64,000 nt of DNA from Beijerinckia indica subsp. indica ATCC 9039 (GTDB taxonomy: Bacteria > Pseudomonadota > Alphaproteobacteria > Rhizobiales > Beijerinckiaceae), in assembly GCF_000019845.1 (NCBI RefSeq), contig NC_010581.1, positions 3,043,501 through 3,107,500 on the forward strand, read 5' to 3'. Of this stretch, positions 48,395 to 57,368 are shown piece by piece; the first letter of the stretch is position 1, and every line of letters starts with the position of its first letter. Under the pieces are notes generated by a model. The model did not search any database and had not been told where the DNA came from. It saw nothing but the letters and a program-made list of their open reading frames with translations. Both the position numbers and the translations under genes were made by a program.

Positions 48395-50215
48395 ATGGGA
48401 ACCAAACGATCCCTGATGACGACCGGCCTTCTGACCGGCACGGCTCTTTGGCTTCTTGCCCCCTTGTCCCCCCTTCCGATCATTGCAACAGTCAAAGCGC
48501 AAGGGTCCTACGCCCATGCACAGGATTTGGTGATCGAGGCCGGGTCAACGACCTATCGCATCAAAAAACTCGATCTTTCCGGCACGACACTCCAATCGGC
48601 CGATCTTCTCGCTGTATTCGATCCCAAAAGCCCTCTACCTTTACAGGAAAGGCTTCAGAAGCTCAGCGCCGGCGCCATCACAGCTCCGGAAATCATCGCG
48701 GAAACAACGCGCGATGGGCTCGTTCAGACGATCGTCTATCACAATGTGACACTTGGCACCGTTCAGGCAGGACAGGCGGCCTCCGCCCGCGTCAACAACA
48801 CCACGCTCAAGCTCATAAGCCCGGACGGGACGATCGAAGGGACCTATGGCGTCATCAAAGCGACGGCGGTCAATCTCCTTCTCGCCAGCCAACTGGCTGG
48901 CGCCCCCGGCGAAGTGACGACCAAAGACAAGAGCACGGCCAAAATTCCGTTTCTCGGCTCACTTGAAATCAACGATGTGCATCTCACCAATGAGAAGGCC
49001 CATTCACAACTCGATATCCAATCCCTAGCGGCGCGTGACATCAAGGGGCAGGCCTTGCCTACCGCTCCGCAAACCGGTCAAACGGACAAAACTGAGGATC
49101 AAGCCACGGCCTACAGCACATTCGACAGTTTGGGCGGAGTGCTTCCAGGCAATTTTGATATCGGCCAATTAGACGCTGAAAAACTTAGCCTGACCTTGAC
49201 CAATTCTCAGAATCAGCCGTTGCATCTCAGTTTCGCCAAAGGTTCTTTCAGCGATTACACAGCTTTCACCTTCGGCGTCATCCATCTCGATGATCTCGCC
49301 CTGCAATCCCCCATCCTCTCCTTCACACTGCAAAATCTCGGTCTTCGCGGCGTGGATTTCACGACAGTCCGCACGTTGCTGAGAGAGGCCTCGCAAAACA
49401 ACACTGTCATCGGTCTGCAAGCCATTCTGCCGCGTGTCGATCTGCTCGAACTCGCCAAACTCGATGTCACGCAATTTGGTGAAAAGGTCGCTCCCACGGC
49501 CGAGGATCCTGCCGGGCGTGACCCCTTATCCTTCCAGGTCGATGCCTTGCGGATGGAACGCTCGCAGCTCTTCCAAGGCACCCCCACGAAGATCAACGCC
49601 TCCATCAATCAGTTCCGCGTCGATCTGGACAAGAACCGAAGCGGTCTGTTCAAGGATCTGGCGGCCTTTGGCTATCACGGCCTCGACCTCTCCAGCCGGC
49701 TCGCGATGGGCTGGTCGCCGGAGAAGCAGGAACTCGTCGTCGATAATCTGATCGATGCCAAGGACATGGGCACTGTGACCCTTGCCGCTTTGCTCACCAA
49801 TGTGTCGAAGGAATTCTTTTCGGCCAAGGATGTCGAAGCCACGCGTATCGCCACGGAAACAGCGCGTTTGAAAACCGCCGAACTCACGATTGATAATGAT
49901 GGAATTTTCGACAAATTCCTGACGCTTCAGGCGCAAGCTCAGAAGAAACCCCTGGCTGATCTACGTCGCTCCTACACGAGCGCCGCCGCCGTCGTCGTCC
50001 CCATTCTGCTCGGCAATGGCCCCGGCGCTAAAGCCATCGGCGCGGCGGTTTCAAAATTCATCGCCGAGCCGAAAAAACTCCACCTTCAAGCAACCATGCC
50101 GGACGGCCTCACACTCAAGGATGTCGACCTGATTCAAACGCCAGGTTTGCTTCTCGACAAGATCGAAATACAGGTTTCGAACGAAGCCAAAACCGGCGCT
50201 CCGCAACCGCATTGA
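48395..50215 (+). CDS. Large secreted protein of unknown function
   Basis: 606 residues. N-terminal signal peptide (hydrophobic TGLLTGTALWLLAPLSPLPI, then AQ). The mature part alternates short beta-rich repeats such as IKKLDLSGTTL, LEINDVHLTN, LDIQSLAARDI, IHLDDLALQSP and FTLQNLGLRGVDF, suggesting a repetitive beta structure, with a helical region at about 500-560. There is no lipobox and no cysteine in the mature protein. I do not recognise the family. It stands alone between erpA and a small gene. Probably periplasmic or outer-membrane associated. Confidence 0.75.
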   Translation: MGTKRSLMTTGLLTGTALWLLAPLSPLPIIATVKAQGSYAHAQDLVIEAGSTTYRIKKLDLSGTTLQSADLLAVFDPKSPLPLQERLQKLSAGAITAPEIIAETTRDGLVQTIVYHNVTLGTVQAGQAASARVNNTTLKLISPDGTIEGTYGVIKATAVNLLLASQLAGAPGEVTTKDKSTAKIPFLGSLEINDVHLTNEKAHSQLDIQSLAARDIKGQALPTAPQTGQTDKTEDQATAYSTFDSLGGVLPGNFDIGQLDAEKLSLTLTNSQNQPLHLSFAKGSFSDYTAFTFGVIHLDDLALQSPILSFTLQNLGLRGVDFTTVRTLLREASQNNTVIGLQAILPRVDLLELAKLDVTQFGEKVAPTAEDPAGRDPLSFQVDALRMERSQLFQGTPTKINASINQFRVDLDKNRSGLFKDLAAFGYHGLDLSSRLAMGWSPEKQELVVDNLIDAKDMGTVTLAALLTNVSKEFFSAKDVEATRIATETARLKTAELTIDNDGIFDKFLTLQAQAQKKPLADLRRSYTSAAAVVVPILLGNGPGAKAIGAAVSKFIAEPKKLHLQATMPDGLTLKDVDLIQTPGLLLDKIEIQVSNEAKTGAPQPH

Positions 50216-50327
50216 CATTGACGCGAACCGGAACGGAAAAGCGCGAGACATTCCGGTTCAGGCTGGCTTGTCTCTCGAAGGTAGTGTATGTCGCACCTGC
50301 GTTTCAAGCTCTATGGTGGAGACTAAG

Positions 50328-50561
50328 GTGGCTACCCTACCCAAAACTGAATTCGAAGTCGGCGGCAAGACGATCGAAGCTTTCACGCTCGACGATCTGG
50401 CCAATGGCAGCCTCGAGATCATGTTCATCGACAAAGAGACCCAGAAAGGCCTCGCCAGCTACACGGTGCAGAACAATAAGTTCAAGACCAAGAACTTCAC
50501 CTACGACATTTCGAAATTCTTCGACTTTGCCGTGGAAGAATTCAAGTCGATCGGTCTTTGA
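50328..50561 (+). CDS. Small acidic/aromatic protein of unknown function
   Basis: 77 residues from a GTG at 50328 preceded by GGAG six bases upstream. An in-frame ATG at 50313 lacks any ribosome site, so the GTG is favoured. The protein is compact (FEVGGKTIEAFTLDDLANG...FDFAVEEFKSIGL), without Cys, signal peptide or membrane segment. Followed 11 bp later by a strong terminator, so it is an expressed single-gene unit or ends the unit of the secreted protein. Function unknown. Confidence 0.7.
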   Translation: MATLPKTEFEVGGKTIEAFTLDDLANGSLEIMFIDKETQKGLASYTVQNNKFKTKNFTYDISKFFDFAVEEFKSIGL

Positions 50562-50572
50562 CGATTTTCGAG

Positions 50573-50614
50573 AAAGCATCGGATTCCCGAACGATATCGG
50601 GACCGATGCTTTTT
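50573..50614 (+). terminator. Rho-independent terminator after the small gene
   Basis: Two-part stem: AAAGCATCGG with CCGATGCTTT outside and TCCCGA with TCGGGA inside, then TTTTT. Position and tail make it a good terminator for the gene ending at 50561. Confidence 0.88.
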
Positions 50615-50659
50615 CGATACGACATATTCCGGTGAAGGTGGCGATAGAAACACCAAAAA

Positions 50660-50700
50660 CCTTTTAGCTATCGATGATCGTGTCATCGATAGCTAAAAGG
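50660..50700. repeat. Perfect 18-bp inverted repeat
   Basis: CCTTTTAGCTATCGATGA at 50660-50677 is exactly mirrored at 50683-50700 with a 5-nt TCGTG loop. AT-rich, no T-tail, 46 bp past the preceding terminator and 160 bp past the end of the minus-strand small gene. Unlike family 1 repeats. Confidence 0.75.
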
Positions 50701-50864
50701 TTGAATGATCCAGGATGCAAAAGGACAAGCAGGCCAGCATCCAGCGATAAAACTTTAAGACCGTGACACGTTGAAAGAACACGTATCACGGTCCTTGAAT
50801 GCTGTTACTCGGCCTTGAGCATGCCGAATAATCCATCCGGCCAAATGATCAGGCACTCAGACGA

Positions 50865-51101
50865 TCACTCGCCTTCCTTGTAAAGGCCAGCTTCGCCCGG
50901 TTTCAGGCCCAGGCGCTCAAACGTTTCCTTCGGAAGGTCGATGACCATGGAAACGATATGATCGTCCGTCAGATTGAACGTCTTGATCACGTTCAAGACG
51001 GCGTCGTTCTCGCCGGGGACCCAAGAAGCATAGAGCTCGACGTCTTGATCGCCCTCCGCGGGATTGCCCGACGTCACTTGAATAAGCCAGCCTTCGAACA
51101 T
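50865..51101 (-). CDS. Small hypothetical protein
   Basis: 78 residues with a good ribosome site (GGAAGAGAAG) before the ATG. One small alpha/beta domain (MFEGWLIQVTSGN...VELYASWVPGENDAVLNVIKTF...DLPKETFERLGLKPGEAGLYKEGE). No Cys, no membrane segment. Family not recognised. Codon use looks like the neighbours, so I take it as a real gene. Confidence 0.65.
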   Translation of the reverse strand: MFEGWLIQVTSGNPAEGDQDVELYASWVPGENDAVLNVIKTFNLTDDHIVSMVIDLPKETFERLGLKPGEAGLYKEGE

Positions 51102-51331
51102 CTTCTCTTCCCTATATTGAGCCTACTCTTCAGATTCAAAGGTTCGGCGGTATGGACCCTGAACTCTGCTTCTCCGAAGCTCGATAAAAGCCCAATGATC
51201 GTGCAGCACAATCCTTGGCCCGAGCCATCAAGAATTCCATCTGGACTTTCCCGCTCTCTAACCCGATCCACGAGAATGATCCAGTCTACTCAGGCATTTT
51301 CAGCAAAAACGGTGCCGTCAGCCACCCCGTG

Positions 51332-51628
51332 TCAGCGCACCCACCAATATTCCCGCGTCAAAGGATAATGATAATATTTCAGCCAATTCGCCTGGACGCT
51401 CGCCGCCGCCTGGGGATGCGCCGGCCCATACATCACATAATTATCGATTGGTAAGCGGCGGCGCTCATCCTCGCGAATGCGGGCAATCACCCCTTCGGGA
51501 GGAGCGCCGAGATCCAGCGCCTCCGCCACGAGGGTTGCGTCCCAATCAAAAGCGGCATTGGCCAGAACTGTCCGCAGGGTTTCAGGCAGCCTGTCATAGC
51601 AATCAAATTGCTTCTTCAAACGTCCCAT
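51332..51628 (-). CDS. Small hypothetical protein, possibly DUF6525-like
   Basis: 98 residues, Trp/Arg-rich. The N-terminal YDRLPETLRTVLANAAFDWD resembles the start of DUF6525 proteins as I remember them; the C-terminal part (YYHYPLTREYWWVR) is distinctive. No function is known. It stands between ilvD and the 78-residue gene on the same strand. Confidence 0.6.
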   Translation of the reverse strand: MGRLKKQFDCYDRLPETLRTVLANAAFDWDATLVAEALDLGAPPEGVIARIREDERRRLPIDNYVMYGPAHPQAAASVQANWLKYYHYPLTREYWWVR

Positions 51629-51670
51629 GCGCTGCCTCGATTTTCTGCATGGCGCACTCAGTCACACCAT

Positions 51671-51744
51671 AGAACGACAAGACTCTCGTCGTTCTGTGCA
51701 AGACAAAGCCACGCTTGATTTTGCTTTTTCACAAGCAAAATCAA
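51671..51744. repeat. Two hairpins downstream of ilvD
   Basis: AGAACGAC (51671-51678) with GTCGTTCT (51688-51695), and TTGATTTTGC (51715-51724) with GCAAAATCAA (51735-51744). They lie in the gap past the ilvD stop on the minus strand and may end its transcript, though neither has a clean T-tail. Confidence 0.55.
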
Positions 51745-51849
51745 TGCTGCCAAGCATATTAAGCGCCAGCAAACCGCCAAGGTTCGCTCAACTCGACAAG
51801 CTCCTATGCATTTTCCACGCGAAACAGGGTGGGATCTGGCAGAAATTGA

Positions 51850-53703
51850 TCAAAAGCGCGGCTTCTGATCAAGATCACGGACCGCACCGCGGGCAGCACT
51901 GGTCGTAAAGGCGGCATAGGCGCGCAAGGCCGTCGAGACCTGGCGCTGGCGCTCACGCGGCTTGAAAGCATTCGCGCCTTTCGCCTCCATGACTCCACGC
52001 CGACGCGCCAGTTCCGCTTCGGGCACGGCCAGGATAAGAGAACGGGTCTTGATATCGATCTCGATCCGATCGCCCTCCTCGACCAAAGCAATCATGCCGC
52101 CTTCAGCCGCCTCCGGCGAGACATGGCCGATGGACAGGCCAGAGGTGCCGCCAGAAAAGCGCCCATCGGTGATCAAGGCGCAGGCCTTGCCAAGCCCTTT
52201 CGATTTCAAATAGCTCGTCGGATAAAGCATTTCCTGCATGCCAGGACCACCCCGTGGTCCTTCGTAACGGATCACCACCACGTCACCGGCGACAATCCGC
52301 CCAGCAAGAATCGCCTCGACCGCGCTGTCCTGGCTCTCGAAAACCCTGGCCGGCCCGGCAAAGGTCAAAATGCTTTCATCAACGCCGGCTGTCTTCACGA
52401 TCGATCCTTCCTCAGCCAGATTGCCGAAGAGGACGGCAAGCCCGCCATCTTGCGAAAAGGCATGCGCCTGATCGCGGATCACCCCGGTTTCCCGATCGAG
52501 ATCCAGGGCCTCATAGCGTTTTTCCTGGCTAAAGGCCTGCGTCGTCGGCACGTTGCCCGGCGCTGCTTTATAGAAAGTCTGAACCATCTCGCTATTGCTG
52601 CGCCGGATATCCCAACGCATCAAGGCTTCCCCCAGACTGCTCGAATGGACCGTCGGCAAGTCCGCATGGAGAAGCCCTGCCCTATCGAGTTCCCCCAAAA
52701 TCGCCATAATGCCACCAGCCCGGTGCACATCCTCCATATGGACGTCATTCTTCGCCGGCGCGACCTTGCAGAGGCACGGCACGCCACGGGACAGGCGGTC
52801 GATATCCGCCATCATGAACGGCACGCCCGCCTCATGGGCCGCCGCCAGAAGGTGCAAGACCGTATTGGTCGAGCCGCCCATGGCGATATCGAGCGTCATG
52901 GCATTTTCAAAGGCCTTGAAGGAAGCGATGGCGCGCGGCAGAACGGAACCATCATTTTGCTCATAATAGCGGCGCGCCAGATCGACGATCAAATGCCCGG
53001 CTTCCACGAAGAGACGCCGGCGATCGGCATGGGTTGCGAGGACGGAACCATTGCCGGGCAGAGAAAGCCCCAAGGCCTCGGTCAGGCAATTCATGGAATT
53101 GGCAGTGAACATGCCCGAACAGGAGCCGCAAGTCGGGCAGGCCGAACGCTCGATCACCGCCACATCCTCGGCGCTGACCCGGTCATCAGCCGCCGCAACC
53201 ATGGCATCAACCAGATCAAGCGCCAAGGTCTTGCCACCGACCTGCGCCTTGCCAGCCTCCATGGGTCCACCCGACACGAAAATGGTCGGAATATTCAGGC
53301 GCAGCGCGGCCATCAACATGCCGGGCGTGATCTTGTCGCAATTCGAGATGCAAACGAGAGCATCGGCGCAATGGGCGTTGACCATATATTCGACGCTGTC
53401 GGCGATGAGTTCGCGCGAGGGCAAGCTGTAGAGCATGCCATCATGCCCCATAGCAATGCCGTCATCGACGGCAATCGTGTTGAATTCCTTGGCAATGCCA
53501 CCCGCCTTTTCGATCTCGCCGGCGACAAGCTGGCCGAGATCCTTGAGATGAACATGGCCCGGCACGAATTGCGTGAAGGAATTGGCGATGGCGATGATCG
53601 GTTTGCCGAAATCCTCGTCCTTGACGCCCGTCGCGCGCCAGAGGCCACGGGCGCCGGCCATATTGCGGCCATGAGTGGTGGTGCGGGAACGATAATCGGG
53701 CAT
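51850..53703 (-). CDS. ilvD: Dihydroxy-acid dehydratase
   Basis: 617 residues from the ATG at 53703 (MPDYRSR), matching the family start; TTG at 53709 is the longer alternative. AGAGG ribosome site. Fe-S-ligand cysteines are in [11 protein letters not shown] and [18 protein letters not shown]. Catalyses the third common step of valine, leucine and isoleucine synthesis. No leader peptide or attenuator seen upstream. Confidence 0.97.
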
Positions 53704-53995
53704 GTTCAACCTCTGAATCTCGTCTCTGGATCTCGCTCAAGCGGATTGCACGCCGCGTGATCCCATCGATCAAACGCTGCGATCAGGACCTAAAGGTCCA
53801 AACCATACGCTGCCGGCCATGCACTCCAAACCGTGCGCTCCGGGCCGTGGCAGCGTTGCGATAGAGAGGCTGTCTTTACAACAGTGCGCTGTCGAATGAA
53901 ATCGCCCGATGGCAGGGATTTTGCCCCGCTTTATATTCCATTTCTCATAATAAAGCCCCGGCCTTGCGCCAAGCTTGACCCATGAAAGCGCCACC

Positions 53996-54649
53996 ATGAG
54001 CGATACGCCAGCAGAAGGAACCGTCGATCCCGACCTGCCGGAATTGTCTCCCAACGCCTTCATCAAACCGGACGAGACACCGGACGAGGCTTTTTATGCC
54101 GTGCCGCGTTTCGTGACCCATATCGACGGCGGAGCAATTGCCGCGGTCACCGAGCTCTATCGCGAAATCGTGCCGCACGATGCCCAAATTCTCGATCTTA
54201 TGTCGAGCTGGATCAGCCACCTGCCGCCCGAAGGCAAATATGCGCAAGTCATCGGTCACGGCATGAATGCCATGGAGCTCAAGGCCAATCCGCGGCTCAC
54301 CCGTTCCTTCGTGCAAAATCTCAATACCAATCCGCTCTTGCCGCTCGAAACGCAATCGCTCGACGCGGCCATGATCTGCGTCTCCATTCAATATTTGCAA
54401 AAGCCGGTCATTGTATTGCGCGAGGTCCTGCGTGTGCTGCGCCCGCAGGCGCCGCTCATCATCACTTTTTCAAACCGTTGTTTCCCGACCAAGGCGGTCA
54501 CGGTCTGGCAGGCTTTGGAGGACGAGGCTCACCTCGACCTCCTCGCCCTCTATCTTCAACGCGCGGGTTTCGCGTCGATCGAATCACGCACGCTTTGCAA
54601 AGGCGGGCGCGGTGCCGATCCCCTCTGGGCGGTCATCGGGCGCTCCTGA
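53996..54649 (+). CDS. SAM-dependent methyltransferase-like protein
   Basis: 217 residues from the ATG at 53996. A Rossmann-type core begins QILDLMSSWISHLP (variant of the SAM motif, without the usual GxGxG), then QVIGHGMN and LREVLRVLRPQAPLIITFSNRCFP, the latter typical of class I methyltransferases. Glycine-poor motif I makes catalytic activity uncertain. Divergent from ilvD; convergent with the host-attachment gene. Substrate unknown. Confidence 0.75.
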   Translation: MSDTPAEGTVDPDLPELSPNAFIKPDETPDEAFYAVPRFVTHIDGGAIAAVTELYREIVPHDAQILDLMSSWISHLPPEGKYAQVIGHGMNAMELKANPRLTRSFVQNLNTNPLLPLETQSLDAAMICVSIQYLQKPVIVLREVLRVLRPQAPLIITFSNRCFPTKAVTVWQALEDEAHLDLLALYLQRAGFASIESRTLCKGGRGADPLWAVIGRS

Positions 54650-54653
54650 CAGT

Positions 54654-55100
54654 TCAGGCAGACAGCCGTGCCGCGATCTCCTTGACCGGCAATTTCATGA
54701 AATCCTTATCGATTTCAGCCGTCACAATGCCGCGCGCCGCCGGTGAAAGGCGTTCGCGCAAGACGCCGAGCGCTTTCGGTGGCGCGATCACGATGAGACT
54801 TTTGACGGCATAATGCTTGATCTCCTTATCAAGGACATCAGCCACATCCGAAAGAAAGTCGATCTCGTTCTGCTCATGCCAGTCGGTCTGTTCGAGCGCG
54901 CTGCGGGATGTGCCGTGTGATTCGTAGACGCGTCCTGGCCGATCCGTGCCGAGTTCACGAGCAGGCGCCTGCGGCAAGGCGAAGTCTTCAACCGGCTTGA
55001 GATCAAGCCGTGTCGCCTCGCCATCATTGCGCAAGATCTGCGCCTTGGCGCCGTCGCAGACCAAGATCCAGCCTTGCCGGGGAATCCTGACGCGTTCCAT
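54654..55100 (-). CDS. Host-attachment (BaeRF-like) family protein
   Basis: 148 residues from the ATG at 55100, which follows GGAGAG. WILVCDGAKAQIL at the start and LIVIAPPKALGVLRERLSPAARG are typical of the host-attachment family (PF10116), which is related to the archaeal release-factor-like fold. The name comes from Agrobacterium; the role is not established. Ends 5 bp from the convergent methyltransferase stop. Confidence 0.88.
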   Translation of the reverse strand: MERVRIPRQGWILVCDGAKAQILRNDGEATRLDLKPVEDFALPQAPARELGTDRPGRVYESHGTSRSALEQTDWHEQNEIDFLSDVADVLDKEIKHYAVKSLIVIAPPKALGVLRERLSPAARGIVTAEIDKDFMKLPVKEIAARLSA

Positions 55101-55230
55101 GTCGCTCTCCATCATCCTTCTGAACTCGCGGTCATCACACCACAGACGCAACCGCGATCAGGATAATGTTCGAAACGCTTTCCAGTTCTCCCCAAAGCGC
55201 TCTGGCAACCGGCCACCTTATATCAAAATA

Positions 55231-56526
55231 TCATGCAGTGCCGGAGATGCGCTCGATAATTGCGCCGCAACGGCCGAGCTTCTCTTCCAAATGTTCAAAA
55301 CCCCGGTCGAGATGATAGACGCGGTTGACCATGGTCTCGCCCTGCGCCGCCAGCGCCGCAATGACGAGGGAGACGGAAGCCCTCAGATCCGTCGCCATGA
55401 CGGGCGCGCCTTGCAGTGTTTCGACACCCTCGACAATTGCGGCATCACCCTCGAGGCGAATATGGGCGCCAAGCCGCGCCAATTCCTGCACATGCATGAA
55501 ACGATTTTCGAAAATCGTCTCGGTAATCGTCGATGACCCCTTGGCTTTCGTCATGAGGGCCATGAATTGCGCTTGAAGATCGGTCGGAAAGCCCGGGAAC
55601 GGTGCTGTCGTGACGTCGACCGGCTGAAGGCCCGCGCCGTTGCGCCTCACCCTGATTCCCTCATTGGTGACAGAAATGCGGGCCCCCGCTTGTTCGATCG
55701 TATCGAGGGCCGTCTGCAAAAGGTCCGCTTCAGCGCCTTCAAGCAGGACATCACCCCCCGCCATGGCCACGGCGATCGCATAGGTTCCCGCCTCGATCCG
55801 ATCGGGAAGCACCTTATGGCTCGCGCCAGAAAGACGCCCAACGCCCTCGATTTCGACCGTCGATTGCCCTGCCCCCTTGATCTTCGCCCCCATTTTCGTA
55901 AGGCAATTGGCGAGATCGACGATTTCTGGCTCGCGAGCCGCATTGACGAGCAGAGTATGGCCTTGCGCCAGCGAGGCCGCCATCAAGGCCGTATGCGTGC
56001 CACCAACCGTCACTTTGGGAAAGGTGATCTCGGCGCCATGCAGACCCTTGGGCGCCTTGGCGTGCACATAGCCCGCTTCGATCTCGATCTTCGCGCCTAA
56101 TTTTTCCAAAACCATGAGCAGGAGATCGACGGGCCGCGTGCCGATGGCGCAGCCGCCGGGCAACGAAACGCGCGCCTCTCCCATCCGCGCGAGCAGCGGC
56201 GCGATGACCCAGAAACTCGCCCGCATTTTTGAAACGAGATCATAGGGCGCCATAATATCAACGATGGTGCCGGCGGTGAGATGAATCGCCCGGCTCGCAT
56301 GCGGCTCCTCGCCGGCACGTCGGCCGTTCACCGAATAATCGACACCGTGGTGACCGAGAATGCGCAACAGCATATTGACGTCGGCGAGCGCCGGGACGTT
56401 TTCAAGCGTCAGCGTCTCAGATGTCAGAAGGGACGCGATCATCAAGGGCAAAGCGGCATTTTTCGCACCTGAAATCTTGATAGTGCCTTCGAGCGTCCGG
56501 CCGCCCACGATGCGAATGCGATCCAT
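55231..56526 (-). CDS. murA: UDP-N-acetylglucosamine 1-carboxyvinyltransferase
   Basis: 431 residues. First committed step of peptidoglycan synthesis; transfers enolpyruvate from PEP to UDP-GlcNAc. [11 protein letters not shown] at the start, the catalytic Cys in [11 protein letters not shown] and the C-terminal [12 protein letters not shown] identify it. Cys (not Asp) is at the fosfomycin-sensitive position. Upstream on the same strand is a 67-residue gene. Confidence 0.97.
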   Translation of the reverse strand: MDRIRIVGGRTLEGTIKISGAKNAALPLMIASLLTSETLTLENVPALADVNMLLRILGHHGVDYSVNGRRAGEEPHASRAIHLTAGTIVDIMAPYDLVSKMRASFWVIAPLLARMGEARVSLPGGCAIGTRPVDLLLMVLEKLGAKIEIEAGYVHAKAPKGLHGAEITFPKVTVGGTHTALMAASLAQGHTLLVNAAREPEIVDLANCLTKMGAKIKGAGQSTVEIEGVGRLSGASHKVLPDRIEAGTYAIAVAMAGGDVLLEGAEADLLQTALDTIEQAGARISVTNEGIRVRRNGAGLQPVDVTTAPFPGFPTDLQAQFMALMTKAKGSSTITETIFENRFMHVQELARLGAHIRLEGDAAIVEGVETLQGAPVMATDLRASVSLVIAALAAQGETMVNRVYHLDRGFEHLEEKLGRCGAIIERISGTA

Positions 56527-56690
56527 TCATTCCCCGTCGATTTTGATGGTCTGAAGCTGGAGAAACCGGGCGTTTCCCGCCCCACGGCTTTCCTGGTTCA
56601 TTTCAAAAGATTGATCTCGAACTCTTTTCACAAATAAGCGGAAGCTTGGTCAAGCCACTCCGATTCCATCCCTCTCACACCGCGCCACTC

Positions 56691-56894
56691 TCACGGAATT
56701 CGCTCGTCATCCGGCTTATCCCCAGCCAAAACTTGATTTCTTTCCCTGCTCTGCGCCTTGCGGCGATGCAGATTAGCCTTCAATGCGGAGGCAAGACGTT
56801 GTTCTCGCACCGATTTCTCAACAACCTTCGGCGCGGGGCTCGGCTCTTGGCCAGCCGGAACCGCGTCTAGGTGAGGAAAAACCGTGCGGCTCAT
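56691..56894 (-). CDS. Small basic hypothetical protein upstream of murA
   Basis: 67 residues. The C-terminal half is strongly basic and helical (REQRLASALKANLHRRKAQSRER), resembling small proteins commonly found before murA in Hyphomicrobiales. 164 bp from murA, same strand. No known function. Confidence 0.55.
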   Translation of the reverse strand: MSRTVFPHLDAVPAGQEPSPAPKVVEKSVREQRLASALKANLHRRKAQSRERNQVLAGDKPDDERIP

Positions 56895-56928
56895 GCAGGG
56901 CCCCGTCGCTCTTTATGGATAAGACGCC

Positions 56929-56950
56929 GTCAAAAAGCGCGCTTTTTGAC
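56929..56950. repeat. 22-bp perfect palindrome
   Basis: GTCAAAAAGCG joined directly to its reverse complement CGCTTTTTGAC, no loop. It lies 35 bp upstream of the small basic gene and 158 bp before tRNA-Thr; a dimeric regulator site or a short hairpin are both possible. Confidence 0.65.
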
Positions 56951-57107
56951 AAATTTCACGCAATAACGCCCGGCGCGTGCCGACAGCTTCAGTTTGAAAG
57001 GAATTCTTTTAAGCAGCGTTAACCAAGGAAACAAGCCAGCACGCTTGCCTAACTGCTCCACCTATGGCACATACGCGCCACCCGGGGCGGATGGCCCCAC
57101 GGTACGG

Positions 57108-57182
<75 letters not shown>

Positions 57183-57241
57183 TCTAACCCATTGATTAGC
57201 CAGCACCTTCAAAAATAGGAGAGATGCTGAGGCAATGGAGG

Positions 57242-57345
57242 GCGAAACGGCGTCACTTGCCCGCATGCCGTTTCGCTGGAGCATAGCTCGTATAACCAGG
57301 GAGAATCTCCTGGTCTATGAGGTTAAATCCTCACTTATTTTTCAG
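57242..57345. other. Hairpin and tRNA-like arms between tRNA-Thr and the spike gene
   Basis: GCGAAACGGC (57242-57251) pairs with GCCGTTTCGC (57267-57276). Directly after it, CCAGG/CCTGG and TGAGG-TTAAAT-CCTCA resemble anticodon and T arms of a tRNA, but no D stem or acceptor closes. It may be a decayed phage tRNA or chance structure. Confidence 0.3.
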
Positions 57346-57368
57346 CAAAAATTCACGTGCCAAAAATC

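Noticed and set aside
52123..53760. 545-codon plus-strand frame opposite ilvD
   Set aside because: Antisense of a gene with perfect family motifs; no domain seen.
57277..57345. Second tRNA gene after tRNA-Thr
   Set aside because: T-like and anticodon-like arms occur, but no D stem or acceptor stem closes; listed only as tRNA-like.
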